From a bacterium (GTDB lineage: Bacteria; Armatimonadota; Abditibacteriia; Abditibacteriales; Abditibacteriaceae): a DNA stretch of 64,000 bases. The position numbers and the translations under genes are program-made. Below the pieces are notes generated by a model. It saw only the letters and a list, made by a program, of their open reading frames with translations, had not been told where the DNA came from and ran no database searches. Location of the stretch: assembly GCA_004172935.1 (NCBI GenBank), contig SDZD01000019.1, positions 1 through 64,000 of the forward strand, given 5' to 3'. Positions within the stretch are counted from its first letter, which is position 1. The number at the start of each line of letters is the position of its first letter. This document shows positions 43,126-50,720 of this stretch, one piece after another.

Positions 43126-43905
43126 ATGTCCGTCTCCCCATCTCAACACGAACTGCTCACACGGGCCAACGAAGCGTTGCTTCAAGGAATGCAAACGTTG
43201 GGCATCGAGGTCGAGGCCCGCGAAGGCGCCATTTTGTGTGTCGGAACCCCACTTCAGGTGCTGTGCCACGAGGTCGTGGTTTCGGGCGAAGGCAGCATCG
43301 TGTCGCTGGCAATCCATCTGGCATTGGGAAGCCAACGCAGCGATCCGGTTATCTCCGAATGTGTCGCGGGCTTCGCATCTGATTTCGATGCGGCGCTTAC
43401 CAACGCCGTCACCAACTGGATGCTCTCGGTGTTGCTGACAGCGATGGCGTGGCATAACTCCGATGCCTGCCCAGCCCACATGGCCTCCAGCGAGAACCGC
43501 GAGTTCCCCGACCGTAGCGGCCAGATGCGCTCATGGTGCATCGTTTCCAGCCCAGCGTTAGCGATGGGCGATTTCGAGGGCGATCCGCAAACGATGGACA
43601 CCAAAGAAACCCTGATGCCATTGTTCGCGGAATTGACGCGCGCACCGAAGATGCATTGGGTGAAGGCATTCGTCACTCATTTACCCGGCGGACAAAACAA
43701 TGGCGACTGCACCGTCGATAACATCACCTCAGAGAAGGGCAAACGACTGCTGTTTTCATCGCGCACCCTCGCAAGACCGCCCATGTTGCGGCAGTTCCAT
43801 ATCCTGTGCCCGCTCGAAAGCGAGGCTGTGGAAGAAGACCTCGCCAATGCGAAGCCACAAGCCCGCCCCAGTTTCTGGGCGCGACTGCGCGGCATGAAGC
43901 ACTAA
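43126..43905 (+). CDS. Hypothetical protein (possibly DUF6348-like)
   Basis: 259-residue soluble protein with no signal. Characteristic segments are VEAREGAILCVGTPLQVLCHEVVV near the start, AIHLALGSQRSDPVISECVAGFASDFDAAL, FVTHLPGGQNNGDCTVDN and a final basic tail with RPSFWARLRGMKH. It resembles DUF6348-type proteins in the order of these segments, but only loosely and from memory. It follows the oxidoreductase by 51 bp on the same strand. The start ATG at 43126 is the only reasonable one. Confidence 0.45.
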   Translation: MSVSPSQHELLTRANEALLQGMQTLGIEVEAREGAILCVGTPLQVLCHEVVVSGEGSIVSLAIHLALGSQRSDPVISECVAGFASDFDAALTNAVTNWMLSVLLTAMAWHNSDACPAHMASSENREFPDRSGQMRSWCIVSSPALAMGDFEGDPQTMDTKETLMPLFAELTRAPKMHWVKAFVTHLPGGQNNGDCTVDNITSEKGKRLLFSSRTLARPPMLRQFHILCPLESEAVEEDLANAKPQARPSFWARLRGMKH

Positions 43906-44210
43906 AAATAATGGGCATCTCAAACGGGACGAAGCGCAACGAAAAATGGGAGGAATCCATGACCTTTCAAGCCAATCTCACCCCGAAAAGTGCGCTTTGT
44001 CTGTTGAGAGGAGGGCACCGATTAGGCCACTTTGTAGACGGAAAATAAATCCCAGTTCACGTCCGAAGAGGCGTATTTCCACCCAATCAGTTCTCCTAGT
44101 TTTCTTTAAGAAGCCAACAACTCACTTCCCACGCTCATCAACGAAGAGGCGTGAAAACACATCCATTTCAGGGACAGATGCCATGAGTAAGCGCTATTTT
44201 ACGAAGAGGT
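43906..44210. other. 305-bp intergenic stretch with a small ORF and short repeats
   Basis: It holds a 29-codon ORF at 43959-44048. The word cgaagagg occurs at 44063, 44142 and 44202, the first two extended to cgaagaggcgt and both followed about 20 bp on by a similar 'cc-a-c-c-ca-t-cag' tail. The spacing is irregular (79 and 60 bp), so it is not a CRISPR array. No other gene is seen. Confidence 0.4.
43959..44048 (+). CDS. Small ORF with strong ribosome site (29 aa)
   Basis: ATG at 43959 follows gggaggaatcc, a strong Shine-Dalgarno at normal spacing. The peptide reads MTFQANLTPKSALCLLRGGH then RLGHFVDGK and stops at TAA. No family is recognised, no signal peptide is visible. A leader peptide, antitoxin fragment or chance ORF are all possible. 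Confidence 0.35.
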   Translation: MTFQANLTPKSALCLLRGGHRLGHFVDGK

Positions 44211-45275
44211 TCAGCAAGTCAAATAGGCGATAATCATTTTCGTGGTGGCTTCGAGGGCTTCGATGTGAGTGCGCTCGATGCCATGCGTGGCATCGACGCC
44301 GGGGCCAATGAGAGCGAAGCGGGCATCGAGTCCGGCCTTACGCGCAGCTCCCGCGTCAGAGGCATATTTGGGAAAGACATCGGGCAACAACTCGACATCG
44401 TTTTCGCGCGCCAAACGGCGTAGTTTTTGGCCCAGTTCAACATCGTAAGGGCCGTCGGCGTCGGCGACGCAGAGCGTGCATCTCGACTCTTTAGATTGCT
44501 GGCCTTCGCCAACGGGAGCGACATCAAGGGCCAATAATTCGGATAAATCGGCGGGCCAGCCCGATGCGCCGCCATGCTCTTGCTCCTCGTAGTTGGTGAG
44601 GAAAACCGTCGTGCGCTGGGTAAAGGGTGTGTTGCTATCGTAGATGGCTTTTAGCGCCGCCAGCAAACAGGCGACGAGGGCTTTATCATCCAAAAAGCGC
44701 GAACGGACATAACCTTCGCTCCAGATGGTGCGCGGCTCGAATGCCACGAAATCGCCGATTTCGATGCCCAACTCGGCGACTTCTTCCGCCGAATTGGCAC
44801 AGGCATCAAGGCGCACTTCAATGGTGTTTTCATTGCGCGGCACTTCGGCGTTGCCATTTTCGCCCTGATGCAGATGATGCGAGGCGTTGGCAACAATCAC
44901 TGAGCCACAGTAGCAACGACCATTTTGAGCGAACACGCGCACCGCCTCGTTTTCGATGGAGTTCCACGAGTAGTTGCCGAGTTGGAACAGATGAAATCGG
45001 CCATTGGGGTTAATGGTCTTCACCAAACCTCCCAGAGTATCGAGATGCGCGGTGATACCGCGCGGCTCATCGGCTTTTTTTCCAGCGAAAGTAGCTGATA
45101 GAACCCCCTTTCGCGAAACGTGGATTTCGGTGGGCGCCCAATCACAGAGAGTTTTGCGGCACCACTCGGTGGCCTCCTGAGTGCGACCTACAGGTGAGGG
45201 GATGGCAAGCAGGGTATCGAGTGTTTGATGTAGGTAATCGAGATCGGGAATGGGCAGCGGCACGGGCCGGAACAC
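44211..45275 (-). CDS. M42 family metallopeptidase (NAGGN-type)
   Basis: 354-residue metal-dependent aminopeptidase-like enzyme. ITAHLDTLGGLVKTINPNG carries the first metal His-x-Asp, RFLDDKALVACLLAAL the bridging Asp, TNYEEQEHGGASG the catalytic Glu pair, VADADGPYD the next Asp, and a late GIERTHIEALE the final His. The N-terminal LAIPSPVGRTQEATEW start and the HLDTLGGLVK box fit the subgroup annotated as osmoprotectant NAGGN-system M42 peptidase, but the other NAGGN genes are not in the window. It is single and divergent from the GH53 gene. Confidence 0.8.
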   Translation of the reverse strand: MFRPVPLPIPDLDYLHQTLDTLLAIPSPVGRTQEATEWCRKTLCDWAPTEIHVSRKGVLSATFAGKKADEPRGITAHLDTLGGLVKTINPNGRFHLFQLGNYSWNSIENEAVRVFAQNGRCYCGSVIVANASHHLHQGENGNAEVPRNENTIEVRLDACANSAEEVAELGIEIGDFVAFEPRTIWSEGYVRSRFLDDKALVACLLAALKAIYDSNTPFTQRTTVFLTNYEEQEHGGASGWPADLSELLALDVAPVGEGQQSKESRCTLCVADADGPYDVELGQKLRRLARENDVELLPDVFPKYASDAGAARKAGLDARFALIGPGVDATHGIERTHIEALEATTKMIIAYLTC

Positions 45276-45303
45276 TTTGCACGTTACGCGCCACCTCGCG
45301 CCA

Positions 45304-45330
45304 TTCCCAATGGTGCGCGACCATTGGGAA
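45304..45330. promoter_or_regulatory. Perfect 11-bp inverted repeat between M42 and GH53 genes
   Basis: ttcccaatggt and accattgggaa with a 5-base centre, 29 bp upstream of the M42 start and about 185 bp from GH53. It has no T-run, so it looks like a protein-binding site (operator) in a divergent promoter region. No matching family of regulator is near. Confidence 0.4.
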
Positions 45331-45514
45331 AACCCTCACTCGCTTTCCCCCTACCCACTTTCACCACTACTTTTTGGGACCAGCAACGACGTTTACAACA
45401 TGCATAAAAACTACTGAACACACACCAAAACACCAAATAACCTCAAAGAATCATAGTCGCCGCAACCCAACAAAGAAAACTTAATCAGCAAAGGCTCACT
45501 CTATATCCTTGCCC

Positions 45515-46675
45515 ATGTTACCCCTCTTCTCCCTGTGCCCGCTGAGTTGTGGACTTGCGGCTTTAGCGTTGTTGCTGGCTGTACCAGCGCACAGCCAAAC
45601 CAACGCTGCCCCCACAGATCAGTTCATAACGGGCGCAGACCTGTCGTTTTTGCCGCACTACGAAAAAAAGGACGTGCGTTATTTCGATGAAGGTAAAGCC
45701 GATGATTTATTGAAAATCGCCAAACGCAACGGCTGGAGAATCGTGCGCGTGCGCCTGTGGGTAAGTCCCGAAGACAAGCCGGAGTATCAAGTCTCGAATC
45801 TGGAAAATGTGGCTTTGCTCGGCCAACGTATCAAAGCAACTGGGCTTCAGTTTCTGCTCGATATTCACTACTCCGATGTGTGGGCCGATCCGGGACACCA
45901 GAAGAAACCCGCCGAATGGGAGAATTTGACATTCCCGCAATTGGTGGAGCGTGTGCGCGACTACAGCCGCGTCGTCATCATGCATTTGCGCGAAAACGAC
46001 GCGATGCCCGACATCGTGCAAGTCGGCAACGAAATCAAGAACGGCTTTCTGTATGGCAGCGGCCTCAATGGCGCCGGAAACCAACTGGGCGGCGGTTTCT
46101 GGGAACCCGATAAAGGCGGCATCGAACGCGGCTTGCGGCTGTTCGAGGCGGGAGTCAAGGGCGTGCGCGAAGCCTCGCCACTGGCACCGCCACAAATCAT
46201 GCTGCACATCCCAGATGGACAAGACACCGGGTTCATCAAGTGGTATTTCTCGCTCCTCGACACGACGGTACAGGATGCGAAGCCGAAGCTGTCTCTCGAT
46301 TACGACCTGATCGGGCTGAGTTACTATCCGAGCGCTCCGTGGGATCGCAAAGCGGGATACGAGCCGTGGCACATGTCCCATCTCACCAATTCGATGAGTT
46401 ACCTCGCGACCAGAGGCAAACCCATCATGGTGGTCGAAAGCAACTGGCCACATGCCGGGAAAGTTCAAGCCGAACTATCTGGGGCGCCCGAATTTGAGTT
46501 CAGCCCCGAAGGGCAAGCCAAGTTCTACCAAGCCCTTATAGGTGCGGTGCGCGCCATACCCAACGGTTTGGGGCGAGGAGTGTTGGCCTGGGAAACCGAC
46601 ACCTTGAACTGGGATTCGGTGTTCGATGCCAAGGGCAACGCGCTCCCCGCTGTGCGTGCCCTTGGCGAAAAGTAA
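45515..46675 (+). CDS. Secreted GH53 endo-beta-1,4-galactanase
   Basis: Cleaves beta-1,4-galactan (arabinogalactan, pectin side chains). 386 residues from ATG 45515 with a signal peptide ending PAHSQ. The TIM barrel begins FITGADLSFLPHYEKKDVRYF and NGWRIVRVRLWVSP. The acid/base Glu is in IVQVGNEIKNG and the nucleophile Glu in IMVVESNWPHAG, both typical of GH53. QFLLDIHYSDVWADPGHQKKP also fits. No carbohydrate-binding module is attached. The TTG two codons upstream is an alternative start. It is a stand-alone plant-polysaccharide enzyme. Confidence 0.92.
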   Translation: MLPLFSLCPLSCGLAALALLLAVPAHSQTNAAPTDQFITGADLSFLPHYEKKDVRYFDEGKADDLLKIAKRNGWRIVRVRLWVSPEDKPEYQVSNLENVALLGQRIKATGLQFLLDIHYSDVWADPGHQKKPAEWENLTFPQLVERVRDYSRVVIMHLRENDAMPDIVQVGNEIKNGFLYGSGLNGAGNQLGGGFWEPDKGGIERGLRLFEAGVKGVREASPLAPPQIMLHIPDGQDTGFIKWYFSLLDTTVQDAKPKLSLDYDLIGLSYYPSAPWDRKAGYEPWHMSHLTNSMSYLATRGKPIMVVESNWPHAGKVQAELSGAPEFEFSPEGQAKFYQALIGAVRAIPNGLGRGVLAWETDTLNWDSVFDAKGNALPAVRALGEK

Positions 46676-46676
46676 T

Positions 46677-47552
46677 TCACTTGAACTGGCCGACGTAATC
46701 GCGGGCAAAGCTGGCGAAGGTGCGTGCATCCCGCCCTGTCACTTCGCGGATGTCGGGAGCGATTTGCGCGGCTTTGTCCTGACTCCACTCGGCGTATTCT
46801 TCGAGCAAACCATCGGCTTGCCACTCTGGGAAACCGAATTCCAACAATGATTGGCGCATCGCCTGCGGCGGCACATCGAAGAAAGCAATATCGCGCCCAA
46901 CGGCTTGCGAAAGCTGCGCGGCCATTTCGGCATGGGTGAGGGCTTCGGGGCCAGTCAAATCATAAATTTTGCCCTCGTGGCCCGGCTGGGTGAGTGAGGC
47001 GAAAGCGACATCGGCAATGTCGCGAATGTCAACAACGCTAATATGCCCCTCACCTGCTGGAGCGTAAAAAGCATTTTGCGCGCTGATGGTGGGAATGAAG
47101 TTCAACAGCCCCTGCATGAACAGGTTAGGTCGCAAAAATGTGTAGGCGATGCCCGACGCGCGCAACGCTTCCTCGACTGCCGCATGGTAACGCAAAAAGC
47201 GATTGGGAGAATTAGATTCGGCTCCCAGTTGCGACAGCTTAACGATGTGAGCGACGCCGCTTTGCTTCGCAGCCTCCACGAAAGCGAGCTGTTGTTCTTC
47301 GGCGTTCTCCGACGAGTTGGAAAGCAAGAACGCCTTCTCTACTCCTTCGAGAGCGACAGGCAAAGTTTCGGGCGCATCGAAGTCGGCCTGAATGAGTTCG
47401 ACGCCGGGCAACTCAAGCGCGGTGGCGCGCTTCGGGTCGCGAACCATTGCCTTTACCGCGATGCCCTGCGCGGCGAAGAGCTTGATGAGTTCTGTTCCGT
47501 TGGCGCCAGTGGCGCCAGTCACGAGAATACGTGAATTGGAAGTGTGTGACAT
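46677..47552 (-). CDS. NmrA/QorB-like NAD(P)H-dependent reductase
   Basis: 291 residues of the atypical short-chain dehydrogenase group (NmrA-like). The start ILVTGATGANGTELIKLFAAQG is the NAD(P)-binding motif, followed by VKAMVRDPKRATAL, KAFLLSNSSENAEEQQ, and HIVKLSQLGAESNSPNRFLRYH. It is divergently paired with an HxlR regulator whose start is 84 bp away, the arrangement of qorB/ytfH in other bacteria. A quinone reductase role is thus likely but not proven. It is convergent with GH53, whose stop is only 2 bp away; no terminator is evident between them. Confidence 0.75.
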   Translation of the reverse strand: MSHTSNSRILVTGATGANGTELIKLFAAQGIAVKAMVRDPKRATALELPGVELIQADFDAPETLPVALEGVEKAFLLSNSSENAEEQQLAFVEAAKQSGVAHIVKLSQLGAESNSPNRFLRYHAAVEEALRASGIAYTFLRPNLFMQGLLNFIPTISAQNAFYAPAGEGHISVVDIRDIADVAFASLTQPGHEGKIYDLTGPEALTHAEMAAQLSQAVGRDIAFFDVPPQAMRQSLLEFGFPEWQADGLLEEYAEWSQDKAAQIAPDIREVTGRDARTFASFARDYVGQFK

Positions 47553-47591
47553 GGTAGGCTTTCCTTGAGGCAGTTACTTTTTGTGCCTTAG

Positions 47592-47602
47592 CTCATTATG
47601 AG
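47592..47602. promoter_or_regulatory. Short palindrome between the NmrA-like and HxlR genes
   Basis: ctcattatgag, a perfect 5-bp inverted repeat around one base, in the 84-bp shared promoter gap. It is a candidate half-site region for the HxlR regulator, but its size makes chance possible. Confidence 0.3.
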
Positions 47603-47635
47603 AACTATCAAGAACGCTTCCAAGGAGGCACATTA

Positions 47636-48031
47636 ATGTCACTTAGCCACAAGAAAATCACCGATATGTCGCCGAACGAGTGCATCGCCATCCGTGAAAC
47701 CTTCGACCGTGTCGGCGACCGATGGAGCCTCTATGTACTGGCCCAATTGCGCGACGGACCAATGCGCTTCAACGCGCTCAAGCGCAGCATAGACGGCATT
47801 TCACAACGGATGCTCACCCTCACACTACGCAGTCTGGAACGCGACGGGATGGTAATTCGCACCGTCTACCCAACCAATCCGCCTCAGGTCGATTACGCCC
47901 TGACCGAACTCGGCTGGACGCTTTTACCGCCCATCGCGGCGCTAATCGACTGGGCCGAAAATCATCACTCCAAGGTGCAACAGGCGCGGGGTCAGTTCGA
48001 CCTCACGCCTAAACCGACTCCCGATTCCTGA
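47636..48031 (+). CDS. HxlR family winged-helix regulator
   Basis: 131-residue MarR-like regulator of the HxlR group. NECIAIRETFDRVGDRWSLYVLAQL is the family start with a conserved N-terminal Cys (NEC) that senses redox or electrophiles in HypR/QorR relatives, and GMRFNALKRSIDGISQRMLTLTLRSLERDGMVIRTVY-like wing residues are present (FNALKR, ISQRMLT). A strong ribosome site (caaggagg) precedes ATG 47636. It probably controls the divergent NmrA-like reductase. Confidence 0.88.
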   Translation: MSLSHKKITDMSPNECIAIRETFDRVGDRWSLYVLAQLRDGPMRFNALKRSIDGISQRMLTLTLRSLERDGMVIRTVYPTNPPQVDYALTELGWTLLPPIAALIDWAENHHSKVQQARGQFDLTPKPTPDS

Positions 48032-48039
48032 ACTGTCCC

Positions 48040-48822
48040 CTATTCTGCAGCGTATTCGGCCACTTGCGGAAATAGCTCTCCACTGAGAGGCTCACCGACG
48101 GCAAAGCCCGCGTTTTGGGTGACGACATGTGGAGCGCCGCTGAACTTCGTTGCAGCGTCCATAAAGATGACGACGTGGGCGATGCGCGGGTCGTCGGTGA
48201 AGTTGGGGGTAGCCATGTGAGCGCAGCGTCCGTGGTGGAAGGTGCAATCGCCCGCTTTGAGCGGCACAGTAACACGCGCTTCCCATTTCAATTCGGGGCA
48301 GATAGAAAATAGAGAGTCGGGGTCGCTCAGGTTCTGCGCGCGCAAGTCGGTGCGAACTTGCGAACCGGGAATGAAGGTCATGCAACCGCGTTCGACGGGA
48401 ACATCGCACAGAGCAATCCAACAGGAAATGGGCTGCACCGATTCGAGATGGGGCCAGTAAGGCTGGTCCTGGTGCCATTCGGTAGGTGCTCCATTGTGCG
48501 GCTTCTTGATGAGGATTTGATCGTGCCAGATGCGCAGCGGCACGCCCGCCAACTTCTCGGCGACGGTACCGATGTTAGGATGCAGGGTAAGAGCCTTCAT
48601 GCCCTCATCCTGTCGCCATACGTTGACGAGTTGCTGGAAGATGGCCTGATTGCTCAGCGCGGGGCCTCCCTTCGCGAAATCCTGCGCGACTTCGTGAAAA
48701 TGCGCGGCTTCTTCGGGCGAAAGGATGCCGGGAATGTGAACGAACCCCTGAGTGCGGTAAGCCGCGATTTGTTCGTCCGTCAAAGTTTCGGCAGTGGTCT
48801 GAGCAGTCGTAGTCGTCATCAT
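48040..48822 (-). CDS. Phytanoyl-CoA dioxygenase (PhyH) family protein
   Basis: 260-residue Fe(II)/2-oxoglutarate oxygenase. TEWHQDQPYWPHLE holds the H-x-D pair and ISCWIALCDVPVERGCMTFIPGSQ the family strand. TFHHGRCAHMATPNFTDDPRIAH holds the distal His and the 2OG-binding Arg is nearby. Bacterial members hydroxylate many small molecules; the substrate is unknown. It is divergent from an AraC regulator (starts 97 bp apart) and probably under its control. ATG at 48822 or 48819. Confidence 0.85.
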   Translation of the reverse strand: MMTTTTAQTTAETLTDEQIAAYRTQGFVHIPGILSPEEAAHFHEVAQDFAKGGPALSNQAIFQQLVNVWRQDEGMKALTLHPNIGTVAEKLAGVPLRIWHDQILIKKPHNGAPTEWHQDQPYWPHLESVQPISCWIALCDVPVERGCMTFIPGSQVRTDLRAQNLSDPDSLFSICPELKWEARVTVPLKAGDCTFHHGRCAHMATPNFTDDPRIAHVVIFMDAATKFSGAPHVVTQNAGFAVGEPLSGELFPQVAEYAAE

Positions 48823-48918
48823 AAGAACTCCAATGCGAGCGATATTGATTTTCTAAATAACAACAACTCTGGCGTTAGACTCGAAGGCTGTTTTTAATAG
48901 CACGATTCGCACTTTTTG

Positions 48919-49782
48919 ATGTCAGATTCCCCCAGTCGCTATAAGGCGACTCATGTCTTCACGCAACTACAACAGGGCGTCGATACCTCGCGCCACATAG
49001 TGGATGGAGCCACCATCGACCACGACCACGACTTTTTCGAGATCGCCTTTATTGTATCGGGAAGTGGACTCCACATTAGCGCCAATGGCGAGCAACAGGC
49101 CAAGAGCGGCGACGGTTGGATATTAGCGCCCGGTTCATGGCACGCCTACCGCGACTGTCAGAACCTTGAGGTTTTCAACTGCTGCTTTTCGCCTGCGCTG
49201 TTGGAACGCGAACTGGTGGCGCTACGCCATGATGCGGCTGCCAATCATATCTTCTTTCAGGGGCCACTGGCCCTGCAACGACGCGGCATAATCGCCTTTA
49301 ACTCAACGACTACCGATTCGTTAGTGGCCTCATGGAGCGCATTGCACTCTTCGCCTTCCTCGCTGATTCGCATTGCACGCCTACTGCTTTTTCTGGGCGA
49401 ACTGGCGAACGAATTTCCCACGCCGCACCGCGCGCCACTGGAAAATACCCAACACCCCGCCGTCACAAGAGCGCTTGAACTGCTGGAAAACGAGATGCAA
49501 GAGGAATGGACGCTGAAAAGCCTGGCCGATCATCTGCATCTGGCTCCCGGTTATGTGGCGCGCCGCTTCAAAGAGGCGACGGGGCTTTCGCCGCTGATGT
49601 GGTTGCACCGCTTGCGCTGCGAACGTGCCGCACAATTGCTGCTACAAACCAATCTACCAATCGCAGAAATCGGCGAACGAGTCGGCTGGAACGATCCCAA
49701 CCTGTTCGCTCGCCGCTTCCGCGCCGCCTATGGCGTTTCGGCTTCGCTTTATCGGGCACGCTTCCGAAGCGGCGAAGGCTGA
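48919..49782 (+). CDS. AraC family transcriptional regulator
   Basis: 287 residues. An N-terminal cupin-type sensing domain (IDHDHDFFEIAFIVSGSGLHI, DGWILAPGSWHAYRD) precedes a C-terminal AraC double helix-turn-helix (about 185-285) with WTLKSLADHLHLAPGYVARRFKEATGLSPLMWLHRLRCERAAQLL and IAEIGERVGWNDPNLFARRFRAAYGVSA. The cupin head with an acidic/His face is like sugar-sensing AraC proteins. It is divergent from the PhyH oxygenase, which it likely controls. ATG 48919 is used; a TTG is one codon before it. Confidence 0.9.
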   Translation: MSDSPSRYKATHVFTQLQQGVDTSRHIVDGATIDHDHDFFEIAFIVSGSGLHISANGEQQAKSGDGWILAPGSWHAYRDCQNLEVFNCCFSPALLERELVALRHDAAANHIFFQGPLALQRRGIIAFNSTTTDSLVASWSALHSSPSSLIRIARLLLFLGELANEFPTPHRAPLENTQHPAVTRALELLENEMQEEWTLKSLADHLHLAPGYVARRFKEATGLSPLMWLHRLRCERAAQLLLQTNLPIAEIGERVGWNDPNLFARRFRAAYGVSASLYRARFRSGEG

Positions 49783-49789
49783 AATCCGA

Positions 49790-50302
49790 TTATTCGCCTA
49801 ATATCCCACTCTCCCAGAAGTCGCTCGATTCGCGGTCATCGTCCTCATCACCGACTTCTTCCAGCGCCCGCTCGCAGTACCAACGAATGGCGTTGGAGAT
49901 GGGCGGTTGCAACTGGTCGAGTTCGGCGCGCGAGCACCATTTGATGGCGTGATGTTCGCGCTCGGAAAGCGCCAAATCGCCGCTGACGACGCGCGCCAGA
50001 TAAATCATGCCGACGTGTTCGTGGGTCGCGGAAATGCGGTGAATATCCAAAAATCGCGGGGCAATCAACGCGCGTGTTCCTTCTTCACTGACGGGTGGAC
50101 GAGAGCCAAGAAGCGCTATCTCCAACCCCGATTCCTCGCGCGCTTCGCGCAGCGCGGCCTGTTCGGGGTCTTCGTCCAGTTCGATATGCCCACCAATGGG
50201 CAACCACTTTTCTAAAGCTCGATGGTGAACAAGCAAAACCCTCTGTTCGTGAACGATGAAGAGGGACACGGTGAAGTCAATTTTTTCATGGATGTGGGGC
50301 AC
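49790..50302 (-). CDS. NUDIX hydrolase
   Basis: 170-residue Nudix enzyme. The Nudix box reads GGHIELDEDPEQAALREAREESGLEI, with the REAREESG catalytic helix intact. The N-terminal IDFTVSLFIVHEQRVLLVHHRALEKWLPIG fits the fold; the C-terminal tail is acidic (EEVGDEDDDRESSDF). The substrate is unknown. It overlaps the promoter region of the preceding gene by only 3 bp of gap, so it is co-transcribed with the hypothetical at 50306. Confidence 0.9.
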   Translation of the reverse strand: MPHIHEKIDFTVSLFIVHEQRVLLVHHRALEKWLPIGGHIELDEDPEQAALREAREESGLEIALLGSRPPVSEEGTRALIAPRFLDIHRISATHEHVGMIYLARVVSGDLALSEREHHAIKWCSRAELDQLQPPISNAIRWYCERALEEVGDEDDDRESSDFWESGILGE

Positions 50303-50305
50303 AAA

Positions 50306-50704
50306 TCAAAGCTTACCGCGTGGAAAACGCCCGGCCTCATACTCAGCCCGCAATTTATCGAGCCAGAAATCAACCACTCCAACACGAGCCGCACGAGCTA
50401 AAAGCACAAAATCGTCGGCGGCAAGCTCTGATAATCCATCCACAAAACTTAAAAAATTAGCTCGGCGAACGCCTTTGTCGCGGATTAGCGCGATGACTTG
50501 GCTCTCGGATTCGGTCAATGGCAGGTAATCTTCTTGCGCCTTCACCATCGCCAAAACGCGCTGCCGTTGAGAATCAAATAAAGGAGATTTTCGAGCCGAC
50601 ACCCACTGCATTTGCTCATCATCTATATCCTCGTAATCGCCATCTTCCCAGCGCGAAAAGTCCAATGAATCAATCCACGCCTCAATTCTCAACAGCTCAT
50701 CCAT
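50306..50704 (-). CDS. Hypothetical protein
   Basis: 132-residue, acidic, mostly helical soluble protein with no signal and no recognised domain. Two segments stand out: MDELLRIEAWIDSLDFSRWEDGDYEDID near the start and AARVGVVDFWLDKLRAEYEAGRFPRGK at the end. It begins an apparent two-gene operon with a NUDIX hydrolase. The ATG start has no strong ribosome site. It could be a small regulator; this is not shown. Confidence 0.55.
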   Translation of the reverse strand: MDELLRIEAWIDSLDFSRWEDGDYEDIDDEQMQWVSARKSPLFDSQRQRVLAMVKAQEDYLPLTESESQVIALIRDKGVRRANFLSFVDGLSELAADDFVLLARAARVGVVDFWLDKLRAEYEAGRFPRGKL

Positions 50705-50720
50705 ACCGCAAAAGTTTAGG

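Noticed and set aside
44063..44210. Three cgaagagg words resembling a CRISPR repeat
   Set aside because: Spacing is irregular, the common word is only 8-11 bp and no cas gene is near.
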